Position numbers and translations under genes: made by a program. A DNA stretch of 30,604 nucleotides from a virus, in the IMG/VR virus record IMGVR_UViG_3300010354_000370, positions 1-30,604 of that record; one strand, 5' to 3'. Every line of letters begins with the position of its first letter. Positions within the stretch are counted from its first letter, which is position 1. The notes beneath the pieces were generated by a model, which had not been told where the DNA came from, ran no database searches, and saw only the letters and a program-made list of their open reading frames with translations. Positions 9,652 through 17,989 of the stretch are shown piece after piece.

Positions 9652-10480
9652 TAATTATAGATTTAAACTTGGTTTAAAAGAAGAATTTATTAATATACCA
9701 ATTAAAATTGATTTTGACAATTTAGGTAGACAAGAGGCGGTCGAAGAATTTGAAAGGCAAACTATTGAAAAAGTAATTAACCCAATCAATGATTTTGAAA
9801 CAACAAGATTTGCTCACGCACCTTGGGACACAAACCAAGATAAAACAGAAATAAATTATCAGTTTAATTTTTTTGACCCAACTGGTAGCGTACTAACAGC
9901 AACACAATCATCTTGGCTTGACGATTATCAATACGCGACATTTACCGACGATGAAATTTACTTTTTTGCCAATTCATTTAAAGGTAGTTTTTTTAAACTT
10001 GATTTATATGATACAAATTCACCACAAAACCAAAGAGCGTTACTTAGTGTAATTTTACCAACACAACAAGGACTTAAAGAACCTGGCACTATAGGTACAG
10101 GGCAAACACCTGTAGAAGTAAAAAAACCAAAATTTATTTTAGATTATGTTGGTCCCGATAAAGAAGGGTTTTTTATTTATTGGTTAAAAGAACAATCCTT
10201 TTTATCTAAATCACATTTCTATATGTCATGTAAATTTTTTAATGCAAAAAAAGGAACATTTGTAAGAATGATGAATGAACCACAAAGTGTTTTTAACGGA
10301 GTAAATAAATTTAATTTTGATAAAGGGCAATACTTTTTTTATAAAGTAGTGATTGATTATAATACATATGAATATAAGGTATATAAAGAAATACCGGTAA
10401 TAAACCAACCACCATCACTTGTTAGAGTAGGTGATAACCTAACACCAATTATTTGGTATGAATATATTAATGAACAATGA
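9644..10480 (+). CDS. Putative tail structural protein with GTG start
   Basis: A 278-residue protein whose best start is a GTG at 9644, inside the last codons of the previous gene (GTGAATAA, 8-nt overlap). The N-terminus (V/M)NNNYRFKLGLKEEFINIPI matches the pattern at the start of the 2883 gene (NNYRIR...IRINI), supporting this start over any internal ATG. The body is beta-rich and aromatic, with a segment (FILDYVGPDKEGFFIYWLKE, about 161-180) that could form a lectin-like or jelly-roll sandwich; that is inference. No known family is recognised. It ends with an ATGA overlap onto the next gene. Confidence 0.5.
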   Translation: MNNNYRFKLGLKEEFINIPIKIDFDNLGRQEAVEEFERQTIEKVINPINDFETTRFAHAPWDTNQDKTEINYQFNFFDPTGSVLTATQSSWLDDYQYATFTDDEIYFFANSFKGSFFKLDLYDTNSPQNQRALLSVILPTQQGLKEPGTIGTGQTPVEVKKPKFILDYVGPDKEGFFIYWLKEQSFLSKSHFYMSCKFFNAKKGTFVRMMNEPQSVFNGVNKFNFDKGQYFFYKVVIDYNTYEYKVYKEIPVINQPPSLVRVGDNLTPIIWYEYINEQ

Positions 10481-11619
10481 TTTATTATAATTATAATATA
10501 AGAATATCACCTGGAGTATTAAGTTCTGACTTAATAACTTTTCCCTATACTAGTGACACAACAAATGGTTTAATTTCGTATAATTTTAATGTATATACAG
10601 GAATGTCACAGCTTTTGTCTGGCGGTACTTGTAATTGTAAACAGTTGACATGCGGTATATGTTCAACATGTGATCCTAAAGAATCGTCAATTACTGGACT
10701 TACAATACCAATTTGGTTAACACAAAAATATAATGATATTGGTTACTACTCAGAATTTGATGGATTTGTTTTACAAAAAGACATTGTTACTAATTTTTTA
10801 TTTTCTGCGGATACATTTAACCCGTATTTAATAAATTTTTATGACACATCAGGAGACCCAACCGTAAGTTTTTTGACTGACACTACTTTTTTTATAGATT
10901 GGGGAGATGGTTCACAAATACAACAAATAACATCAAACCCATTAACTCATCAATATTTAACTGATGATAATTTTACTATAAGCTTTTCAGGTGTAAATCC
11001 GTGGGGTGTTAGTGTTGTACAAAAACCAATATCAATACCAGCAACAGGTGCCACAGTAACAAACCCTTTGGGTACTTATATCTTTAATCAACAAGGTGGT
11101 TTATGGTCAGGAATTGTTGCATCATACAATTATATTTTTACAGGAGACTCAATAAATAATTGCCAAGCACAGGTTTCTAGCGGATACACAACAATACCTT
11201 TTTTAGTTTCAGGATTTACAAAATCAAGATTAACAGATTTAAGAAGGTGGGGACCTAATCCATACACTCCCGGATATATGATTTCTAAAAAAGGAGTCGC
11301 CTTTGGTATGGTTGATTTAATAACACCTGATTATACGTCATACACTATTAACAACATAACATATTACGATTTACCAAACGGACAAACTTTTTATACTATG
11401 AATAGTTCGGGAATAACTTGTAATGATATAAGTTTGGCTAAAATTACTAAAGATGAATATTTGTTAGATTTTGTTAATGCACCTGAAATTATTACTGATG
11501 TGTATTTAGAAAGGGGTAAATATAGTCCTTTTGAAAACTTGAATAGGTTAGGTGAAGTTGATAACATTGGGGATTTAACAAAATATGGTTATGGATTTTT
11601 CCGAATTAACAATACATAA
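10477..11619 (+). CDS. Putative tail protein with PKD-like domain
   Basis: This 380-residue protein starts in an ATGA overlap with the previous stop. Residues about 48-68 contain a dense cysteine cluster (TCNCKQLTCGICSTCDPK), possibly metal-binding or disulphide-linked. Residues about 125-180 show the PKD-like signature FFIDWGDGS followed by THQYLTDDNFTISFSGV. PKD domains are Ig-like modules seen in surface and carbohydrate-degrading proteins. The rest is beta-rich, with a C-terminal segment on residues about 330-380 (KYSPFENLNRLGEVDNIGDL) that is typical of phage structural proteins in general rather than diagnostic. Likely role: outer baseplate or fibre-connector component. A 33-nt AT-rich gap with a TATTTATAA motif follows. 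Confidence 0.5.
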   Translation: MIYYNYNIRISPGVLSSDLITFPYTSDTTNGLISYNFNVYTGMSQLLSGGTCNCKQLTCGICSTCDPKESSITGLTIPIWLTQKYNDIGYYSEFDGFVLQKDIVTNFLFSADTFNPYLINFYDTSGDPTVSFLTDTTFFIDWGDGSQIQQITSNPLTHQYLTDDNFTISFSGVNPWGVSVVQKPISIPATGATVTNPLGTYIFNQQGGLWSGIVASYNYIFTGDSINNCQAQVSSGYTTIPFLVSGFTKSRLTDLRRWGPNPYTPGYMISKKGVAFGMVDLITPDYTSYTINNITYYDLPNGQTFYTMNSSGITCNDISLAKITKDEYLLDFVNAPEIITDVYLERGKYSPFENLNRLGEVDNIGDLTKYGYGFFRINNT

Positions 11620-11634
11620 AAATTCAAAATAAAC

Positions 11635-11643
11635 TATTTATAA
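11635..11643 (+). promoter_or_regulatory. TATTTATAA motif before gene at 11653
   Basis: A TATTTATAA motif lies in the 33-nt gap between two same-strand genes, starting 18 nt before the ATG at 11653. No Shine-Dalgarno sequence is present. It matches the motif in other gaps and is a candidate late promoter or leader element. Confidence 0.35.
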
Positions 11644-11652
11644 AATAAAAAC

Positions 11653-12561
11653 ATGGCACTTGGCACATATGGAACAATAAGACCGGCAGACGTATCACCT
11701 GAAGATGTTGATATAATTTTACATTATACACCAACAAGGGATGTTACTACAAATTTTACATTAAAAAAATTAGACGCGGCTAGTATTTTAACGCCTTATT
11801 TCCATAACAACGACACTGGTGGAAATGCCGATGTTGAGATATTAGGAGGACTTTATAATTTAAAATTACCAACGGCAGAGTTTAATAAAATAGGTGTTTA
11901 TACTTTATTAGTAAGACCTGCAGAAATTAGAACAACAATAACCGATTGTGGGATTTTATCTTCATTACCAAATGTAAAAGGTATTGTAATTGATATTAAT
12001 AACGTACCTTCTCAATATAGAAATAAATTTATAAATCAAGGGTTAGTAGGTTTTAGGGTTGAGTATCTTAATAGTGATGGAACAAAAATTACTAATTTTT
12101 ATAGAATAATAACTTCTTCATTTTTTTGTGAGCCTGTTGTTACTGAACAAATTAATAGTTCACAAAAATCAATAAGATATAGGTATGTAGATGGTGGTAC
12201 TGATTTAGTTTTTTGTACTTTATCACCATCATCGGCACCAACAAACAAACCAGCAGCAACCCCCTTTATAGGACAACCAAACCAAAATATTATTATAACA
12301 AATACTTTTTTTGACCCAATATCGATTGATATCCAAATGGCTGAACATGATATTGATACGTTAGCAATTGCTTTATATGGAAATCAAACAAAAAGTATTG
12401 AAGATGGAGTATATACATTATACGATTCTAATAATAATATTTACAAACAATATAACTTATTTGAAGTCAGAGATAACTTTAACGAACTTCTTTATGAGGT
12501 TAGACAAGAAAAGGTTAATGGATTTGATTTCAGTAAAAACTTTACAAATATCGTTAGTTAA
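11653..12561 (+). CDS. Putative virion structural protein
   Basis: A 302-residue soluble protein starting MALGTYGTIRPADVSPEDVD. It opens a new block after a 33-nt gap and overlaps the next gene by one base (TAATG), so the two are probably co-translated. The first half has short strands around ILGGLYNLKLP, KIGVYTLLVRPAEIRT and VKGIVIDINNVP; the C-terminus is acidic with a helix-like EVRDNFNELLYEVRQEKV segment. I do not recognise the family. The pairing with the 983-residue tail-protein-I-like gene suggests a baseplate or wedge-attached role, which is inference from position. Confidence 0.5.
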   Translation: MALGTYGTIRPADVSPEDVDIILHYTPTRDVTTNFTLKKLDAASILTPYFHNNDTGGNADVEILGGLYNLKLPTAEFNKIGVYTLLVRPAEIRTTITDCGILSSLPNVKGIVIDINNVPSQYRNKFINQGLVGFRVEYLNSDGTKITNFYRIITSSFFCEPVVTEQINSSQKSIRYRYVDGGTDLVFCTLSPSSAPTNKPAATPFIGQPNQNIIITNTFFDPISIDIQMAEHDIDTLAIALYGNQTKSIEDGVYTLYDSNNNIYKQYNLFEVRDNFNELLYEVRQEKVNGFDFSKNFTNIVS

Positions 12562-15512
12562 TGGCTAAAAAAAAATATTTTTACCCACCCGCACCTCCAG
12601 TAGGTTCAGAAACATTTTCTGACGATCTTGTTGGTCTGCAGTTAGTTAATGGTGGTGGTTTAACAAATGCTAATTTTGAATTTACAAATAACGTAAAAGA
12701 TAAGGCAAATAGAGGTTTTGATACCGGTGTGTTTTCTAACCCTCTAAATTTAGAGTCCCTTAATGTTAAAGATATTGAAGAAACAAAAAGTTTAATACAA
12801 AAAAACTTTAAAATTTATCCGAACTTCGATTTATCACAATTAACAAGTTTTTGTACTTATGGTTCTTTACAAAAAAGAATTTCTGCTTCTGTAATCGGTA
12901 TAATTAATAAATTTCCAGGTGCTATTTTTGCTAATGAATTTATTTTTGGTTCTGTTACCGCAGAAACCGCAACAAACGCATTATACGATCCCGTTGAGGA
13001 CATAACAAATTTTGATATAGACACAACACAGTTTAGAAATCCTTTAAATATAGATTTTACAACTAATGCAGCAAGAACACTTGAAACATCCCCATTACCA
13101 CTTTCAAAGTATAGGAATTTAACCGATAATTATTACGACTACGCAATATACACAGGAGATTTTACTGAAGAGTATAAAATGGTGACCTTTATACCTACAA
13201 CACAATTAAAAGGAGAGTTTTTAAATATAACAGTTAAAGGAAATCCTTTTTCAGGACAATCCGCAACAACAAAAACAATTATAATAAAACCAAACAGAGA
13301 AACTGTTGAAAACATATTTAACACCGAGTTTGATGAGGTTGAAAAATTTCTTTTAAATAGAAATACGTTTCCTCAATATACCGCAAAATTTAAATATTCA
13401 GAAACAGGTGGAGATGGTATTGTAAAAGATTTTACAAAAAATGTTACATGGCCATTAATTGATACTTGGAATATTGATATCAGTACTGATAACTTTAAAA
13501 ACTATTTAAAAAATTTAAGTGAAATATCTAAAATATTAGACACACAAAAAACAAATTTAATTTCTAGATTTTTAACAACAAACGCCTTTAAAGAATTTGA
13601 TACTTCAGATAAAAAAATGGAAAAACTTTTACAAATTTATGGTAGAAGTTTTGATGAAGTAAAAAAGTTTGTTGATTCATTATCACACATGACTTCTGTT
13701 AATTATATTGTTGGTAATGATATTCCATCACAACTTTTAACAAATTTAGCACAAACATTAGGTATTAATTCAGATATATCACCAATAACAAACGAAGGGT
13801 TTTTAAATTCTGTATTTGACACATCAAATAAAAACATATATGGAGGTAAAAGTAAAGACGACACCCCTACTGAATTAAATTATCAATATTTTAGAAATGT
13901 TATTTTAAATTCGGCATACATGTTTAAATCTAAAGGTACTAGACAATCTTTAGAATACATAATGCGTTTTATAGGTGCTCCCGAAGCGTTAGTTGAATTT
14001 AATGAAATTATATATTTGGCCGATTCTAAAATACCAATGGATGAGTTTGAGGAAAAATACGTTAACATTTCAGGAGGTACTATTTTTAAACAGACACCAA
14101 CATTAGACCGAAATAATACTTTCTCAATTCAAGGAGTTATTTATTCAGGTTTTACATCTGAAGGTGTTATTAATATAAATGAATTAACAAGAAAAGATTA
14201 CGGATTAGATGATAAAGGATTTCCTATAAGTCCTAGAATTACTAATAATAACTTTTTTCAAAAAGGTGCAGGTTGGTTTGAAAAAAGTCCAAAACATAGA
14301 TCAATAGAAGTTATAGATGAAAACAATTCTTCTTTTGTTCCTACTAACCTATCATTAAAAACAAAATTACAACCATTTACTTTTGGTCAAGAATATATGG
14401 ATAGGTTTAGAAAATTTGATAATATGCCTGAAATGGGATTCACCCTAACCAAAATAAATGATAATAAAAAATCTTGGGCAGTAACTGAAACAGGAAAAAG
14501 AATAAGTAGAGAAAACTTTAACGGAGTTAATTATAATGTTAGTGACGACAAACTAATCATAAATTCAAAAAACATTGAATTATATGCGAATGTTGGTCAA
14601 GGTATAACATACGACATTTGGGAGTTATCTGTAAAGTATGGGTACCCAATACCTAATTCGGCTTTAACGGCACCTTACCCAACACCAGGTAATATAGATT
14701 GGACAACTATAAACCCAAAACCAAGGGAAAAAACATTTTTTGAATTCGCACAATCTTTTTATAATAATTTTATAAACGTAAGAAATAGATTAACAATACA
14801 TGACGGTAAAACAGGCGGATATCCAACTCTACAATCTGTTTTTTGGAGGTATCTACAGTCTGAAGAAACTGTAGGGATACCAACAAATAAGTTTACTTAT
14901 CAAAAATTAATAGACTACACATTAGGCCTTGGTGATTATTGGCAAAGATTATTAGAACAAGTAGTACCAGCAACAACTCTTTGGTTAACAGGACAAAAGA
15001 TAGACAACTCAATTTTTCATAGACAAAAATTTGTTTGGAGAAGACAAAGAGGGTGTGTATTTATACCTGTTGAATGTAGACCATGTACGTATAACGGACA
15101 ACCATTTGCTTATGATTGTATTGATCAAACATTAAAATGCACGTTACCAACAGGATCACCGTCTAGTATATTAGGAAATATTTTAAATAAAGTTTTAACA
15201 TCGAGTGGATACACACAATCACAATGTGATTTAAATAGTATTATATCTACTTGGTACGTTGACTGTAGGTTAGATAATGACATATTAGTACAAGAATCTT
15301 TCTATATTGGTTATGGATATAATGATTACCCTAACAGTACTCAAGTAATAAACGCAATAAATGACAAACTTCAAAATCTTTATAATTTTGGATTAAATTA
15401 CTTTTTTGCCGGTAATACTTTAACAGTTAGTAATAGTACTTGTTATGATGACTTCACAAATAAAACTTTATACTTAAATATAGGTATAAACATACAAATA
15501 AATTGTAGCTAA
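12561..15512 (+). CDS. Large baseplate protein with tail protein I-like core
   Basis: A 983-residue protein. Residues about 320-475 hold a mainly helical region with FLTTNAFKEFDTSDKKMEKL, then YFRNVILNSAYMFKSKGTRQ SLEYIMRFIGAPEAL. The RxxLLNSxxxxxxKGTRxSxEYxxRxxG pattern is what I recall from P2 tail protein I-type proteins, which connect the wedge to fibres. A second conserved-looking region (about 790-842) reads LLEQVVPATTLWLTGQKIDN, then HRQKFVWRRQRGC with Cys-rich continuation. In simple contractile tails the I protein occupies the place of T4 gp7, so this may be the functional gp7 counterpart; that is inference. Its N-terminal 300 residues and C-terminal 140 residues are extra to a P2-like I protein. 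It has one-base overlaps with both neighbours. Confidence 0.6.
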   Translation: MAKKKYFYPPAPPVGSETFSDDLVGLQLVNGGGLTNANFEFTNNVKDKANRGFDTGVFSNPLNLESLNVKDIEETKSLIQKNFKIYPNFDLSQLTSFCTYGSLQKRISASVIGIINKFPGAIFANEFIFGSVTAETATNALYDPVEDITNFDIDTTQFRNPLNIDFTTNAARTLETSPLPLSKYRNLTDNYYDYAIYTGDFTEEYKMVTFIPTTQLKGEFLNITVKGNPFSGQSATTKTIIIKPNRETVENIFNTEFDEVEKFLLNRNTFPQYTAKFKYSETGGDGIVKDFTKNVTWPLIDTWNIDISTDNFKNYLKNLSEISKILDTQKTNLISRFLTTNAFKEFDTSDKKMEKLLQIYGRSFDEVKKFVDSLSHMTSVNYIVGNDIPSQLLTNLAQTLGINSDISPITNEGFLNSVFDTSNKNIYGGKSKDDTPTELNYQYFRNVILNSAYMFKSKGTRQSLEYIMRFIGAPEALVEFNEIIYLADSKIPMDEFEEKYVNISGGTIFKQTPTLDRNNTFSIQGVIYSGFTSEGVININELTRKDYGLDDKGFPISPRITNNNFFQKGAGWFEKSPKHRSIEVIDENNSSFVPTNLSLKTKLQPFTFGQEYMDRFRKFDNMPEMGFTLTKINDNKKSWAVTETGKRISRENFNGVNYNVSDDKLIINSKNIELYANVGQGITYDIWELSVKYGYPIPNSALTAPYPTPGNIDWTTINPKPREKTFFEFAQSFYNNFINVRNRLTIHDGKTGGYPTLQSVFWRYLQSEETVGIPTNKFTYQKLIDYTLGLGDYWQRLLEQVVPATTLWLTGQKIDNSIFHRQKFVWRRQRGCVFIPVECRPCTYNGQPFAYDCIDQTLKCTLPTGSPSSILGNILNKVLTSSGYTQSQCDLNSIISTWYVDCRLDNDILVQESFYIGYGYNDYPNSTQVINAINDKLQNLYNFGLNYFFAGNTLTVSNSTCYDDFTNKTLYLNIGINIQINCS
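14848..14881 (+). other. Hairpin inside the tail protein I-like gene
   Basis: An inverted repeat pairs 14848-14859 (GGTATCTACAGT) with 14868-14881 (ACTGTAGGGATACC): 12 base pairs interrupted by a GG bulge, with an 8-nt loop. It lies in coding sequence and has no T-tract after it, so it is not a standard terminator. It may affect mRNA stability or be chance. Confidence 0.35.
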
Positions 15513-17980
15513 TGGCTTGTATTACAGGACTTACTTCGGGTGGTTATTACGAATATGTTGATTGTTGTGGTATTCTACAAACTGGTTTTGCAAACTCCGC
15601 AGAAGAAGTTTGTATTGATATTGCGTATTCAGCAACATCAAAAGGATTAATAAACTTAGATCCACTTAGTACTTGTACTCAAGAATGTGATTTAGGGCCA
15701 CTTGGTTATAGTTTTACCGTTACTGGTGTTTGTTACTCACCTTCAGGGACAACAATAATAACACCAAATTTAGGTACACCACCATATACCATAAATAATG
15801 AAATACCTGGTGGTTTAGGCTCACAAACAGGTTTAGGTCCCTTTACTTTTTCAGGATTAAGTGCTGATACATATGTTTTTAGACTTAATGATTCATCTGG
15901 AGGCATTAATGAAGATATACTTATAAATGTAATAATAAGTGATTGTTTTAGGGCTAAGATTTATGATATTTCAGGAACAACTTGTGGAGAAAATAATGGT
16001 AGTTTTTATGTAAGTGCAACAACAAATGCAAGTCCATACACAATTGCCTTATTTGAAAGTGGTAACTTAATTGACATTATTACCACACCTACACAACCAT
16101 ATCAATTTACAAATTTATCTGCTGGTACGTATTATACAACGTTTATTGATTACGGAAATGTTTCGGCAAACACAGGTACCGCAATAATAACTACAAGTAG
16201 TAGCCCTGATTTTGGGTTTTGGAAAGTTGACACATCTACTTGCGTTATCAATCAAGGTAAATTAGCGGTAACAGGGGTTACAGGTACGGGTCCTTTTTCT
16301 TATGTTTGGACAGATCCTAATGGTAATACTTTAACACAAACAGGTCAATTAGTAACAGGGCTTACACAAGGCACTTATTCTTGTACTGTTACCGATAGTT
16401 TAGGTTGTGAAACCACTAAATATGAAACAATAGGTGCTGCAGATCCTTTAGGTGTTGGTTTAGTTACGTCCGTTAATCCATCTTGTTTTATTAGTGATGG
16501 TACTTTAACCTACACACTTACAGGTGGTACGACACCTTTTTATTTTTCAGCAAATACTGGTCAAGTTGGTTATACATTTTCAAATACTTTTATTATTACA
16601 GGTTTAACTAGTGGATCTTACACCACCACAGTTAGAGACGCTAATTTTTGTGAAATAATATTAAACGGATCTTTAACAACACCAGGAGGGTTTAATGTGG
16701 TAAATACCCAAGTAACTAATTCTAACTGTTCACAAAATAACGGTCAAATAACTATTAACTTACAAGGTGGTTATAACATTTACAATTACTACATTTCAGG
16801 ACAAACAACCGGATTTGTTGATATTTTAACAGGTCCTTTTTTACAATATAACTCACCACTTTTAAGTAATGATACCTATCATGTTGTAATTTCAGCATCA
16901 AGTAGTGATTGTGTGTATACTAATACTGTTACCATAGATTCACAACAAAAGTTTTCAATAACAGCAAACACCACAGGTTCAACATGTGGTTTTAATAATG
17001 GTGTTGTTGAGGTTTTAGTTGGTAGTGGATTTACAGGTGTTTTAGATTATGTTTTAAGTGACGGGCAATCAATTATTGACACACCATATAGTTCATACAC
17101 ATTTACAAATTTATTACCTGGTAATTATACTGTAACAGTTACTGACGTTAGCGGGTGTTCGGTTAGTGAAGTTGTTTCAATACCAACAACGATTGGTTTA
17201 CAAAGTTTAGTAACAACAACAAATTGTACCGGAGGTAATGAAGGTACAGCTTCAGTTTCGATCTACGATGGAACACCACCAATAACATATCAATGGTCTA
17301 GTAATGTACCTAATTTACAATCAGGGTCCACAGTTACGGGGTTAACCGCTGGTACATACACAGTTTTGGTTACTGACAATAATGGTTGCTCAAAAAATCA
17401 TAAATTTGATATAGTTTGTAATGGTAATATTATCAACTCATATGAATTATATACTTTATGTAAAAATAATTTTAACACGACAACAGGGACTCAAAGAGGT
17501 TTTGATGAAATGTTAAATGAAGGATATTTAGATTTAACATCTGGATACACTAATTGTATATTTAATAGTGCTGAATTTATTTGCGAAGTAACAATAAATG
17601 GTAGTGCATTTACTCAAAGTTTTTACACTGCAACAACATTAAATGACGTACCACAAGACACATTATGGCAATCAACAATAGAAGGGATACTTTCAGGAAT
17701 ACCGGAAATTGGTTCATACAATATAGACTTATTAAATAACACTATTCAAATTAGTTCTGTTTGCGACGGAGACTATGACCCACTAGCGGACGCGTCATTT
17801 AGTTTAGGGTTAGAGATAATTTATGATATTGAATGCGAAGGCACACCAACACCTACACCTACCCCGACACCAACACCTACACCTACCCCGACACCAACAC
17901 CTACACCTACCCCGACACCATTACCACCACCGATTAGTTGTGGTATGTCAGGATATACATTTGAAATAAACCAACCATAA
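15512..17980 (+). CDS. SprB-repeat fibre protein with PT-rich tail
   Basis: An 822-residue protein built from about seven Ig-like units of 75-90 residues, between residues 70 and 635. Units begin with a Cys-x-x-N/D-G type motif (CGENNG, CVINQG, CFISDG, CSQNNG, CGFNNG) and end with a GLTxGTYxxxVTDxxGC motif, for example TGLTAGTYTVLVTDNNGC near 608-625. This is the SprB repeat pattern, named for the gliding-motility adhesin of Flavobacterium. After residue 635 comes a non-repeat domain, then a (TP)n linker at about 777-806 and a short CGMSGYTFEINQP end. No signal peptide is visible, consistent with a virion protein rather than a secreted adhesin. Likely role: host-surface-binding fibre or tail decoration. 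It overlaps the previous gene by one base. Confidence 0.75.
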   Translation: MACITGLTSGGYYEYVDCCGILQTGFANSAEEVCIDIAYSATSKGLINLDPLSTCTQECDLGPLGYSFTVTGVCYSPSGTTIITPNLGTPPYTINNEIPGGLGSQTGLGPFTFSGLSADTYVFRLNDSSGGINEDILINVIISDCFRAKIYDISGTTCGENNGSFYVSATTNASPYTIALFESGNLIDIITTPTQPYQFTNLSAGTYYTTFIDYGNVSANTGTAIITTSSSPDFGFWKVDTSTCVINQGKLAVTGVTGTGPFSYVWTDPNGNTLTQTGQLVTGLTQGTYSCTVTDSLGCETTKYETIGAADPLGVGLVTSVNPSCFISDGTLTYTLTGGTTPFYFSANTGQVGYTFSNTFIITGLTSGSYTTTVRDANFCEIILNGSLTTPGGFNVVNTQVTNSNCSQNNGQITINLQGGYNIYNYYISGQTTGFVDILTGPFLQYNSPLLSNDTYHVVISASSSDCVYTNTVTIDSQQKFSITANTTGSTCGFNNGVVEVLVGSGFTGVLDYVLSDGQSIIDTPYSSYTFTNLLPGNYTVTVTDVSGCSVSEVVSIPTTIGLQSLVTTTNCTGGNEGTASVSIYDGTPPITYQWSSNVPNLQSGSTVTGLTAGTYTVLVTDNNGCSKNHKFDIVCNGNIINSYELYTLCKNNFNTTTGTQRGFDEMLNEGYLDLTSGYTNCIFNSAEFICEVTINGSAFTQSFYTATTLNDVPQDTLWQSTIEGILSGIPEIGSYNIDLLNNTIQISSVCDGDYDPLADASFSLGLEIIYDIECEGTPTPTPTPTPTPTPTPTPTPTPTPTPLPPPISCGMSGYTFEINQP
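17843..17920 (+). repeat. Tandem 24-bp repeat encoding a Pro-Thr linker
   Basis: Three identical 24-bp copies (17843-17866, 17867-17890, 17891-17914) and a 6-bp partial copy encode Thr-Pro dipeptides. The tract is much richer in C than the surrounding AT-rich DNA. Near-perfect DNA identity, not just protein identity, points to recent expansion by slippage or unequal recombination. A closely related tract occurs at 22199-22264. Confidence 0.9.
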
Positions 17981-17989
17981 AAAAAATAT

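Noticed and set aside
17843-17920. The 24-bp tandem repeat as a CRISPR array
   Set aside because: The copies abut with no spacers and are in frame encoding Thr-Pro, so they form a coding linker.
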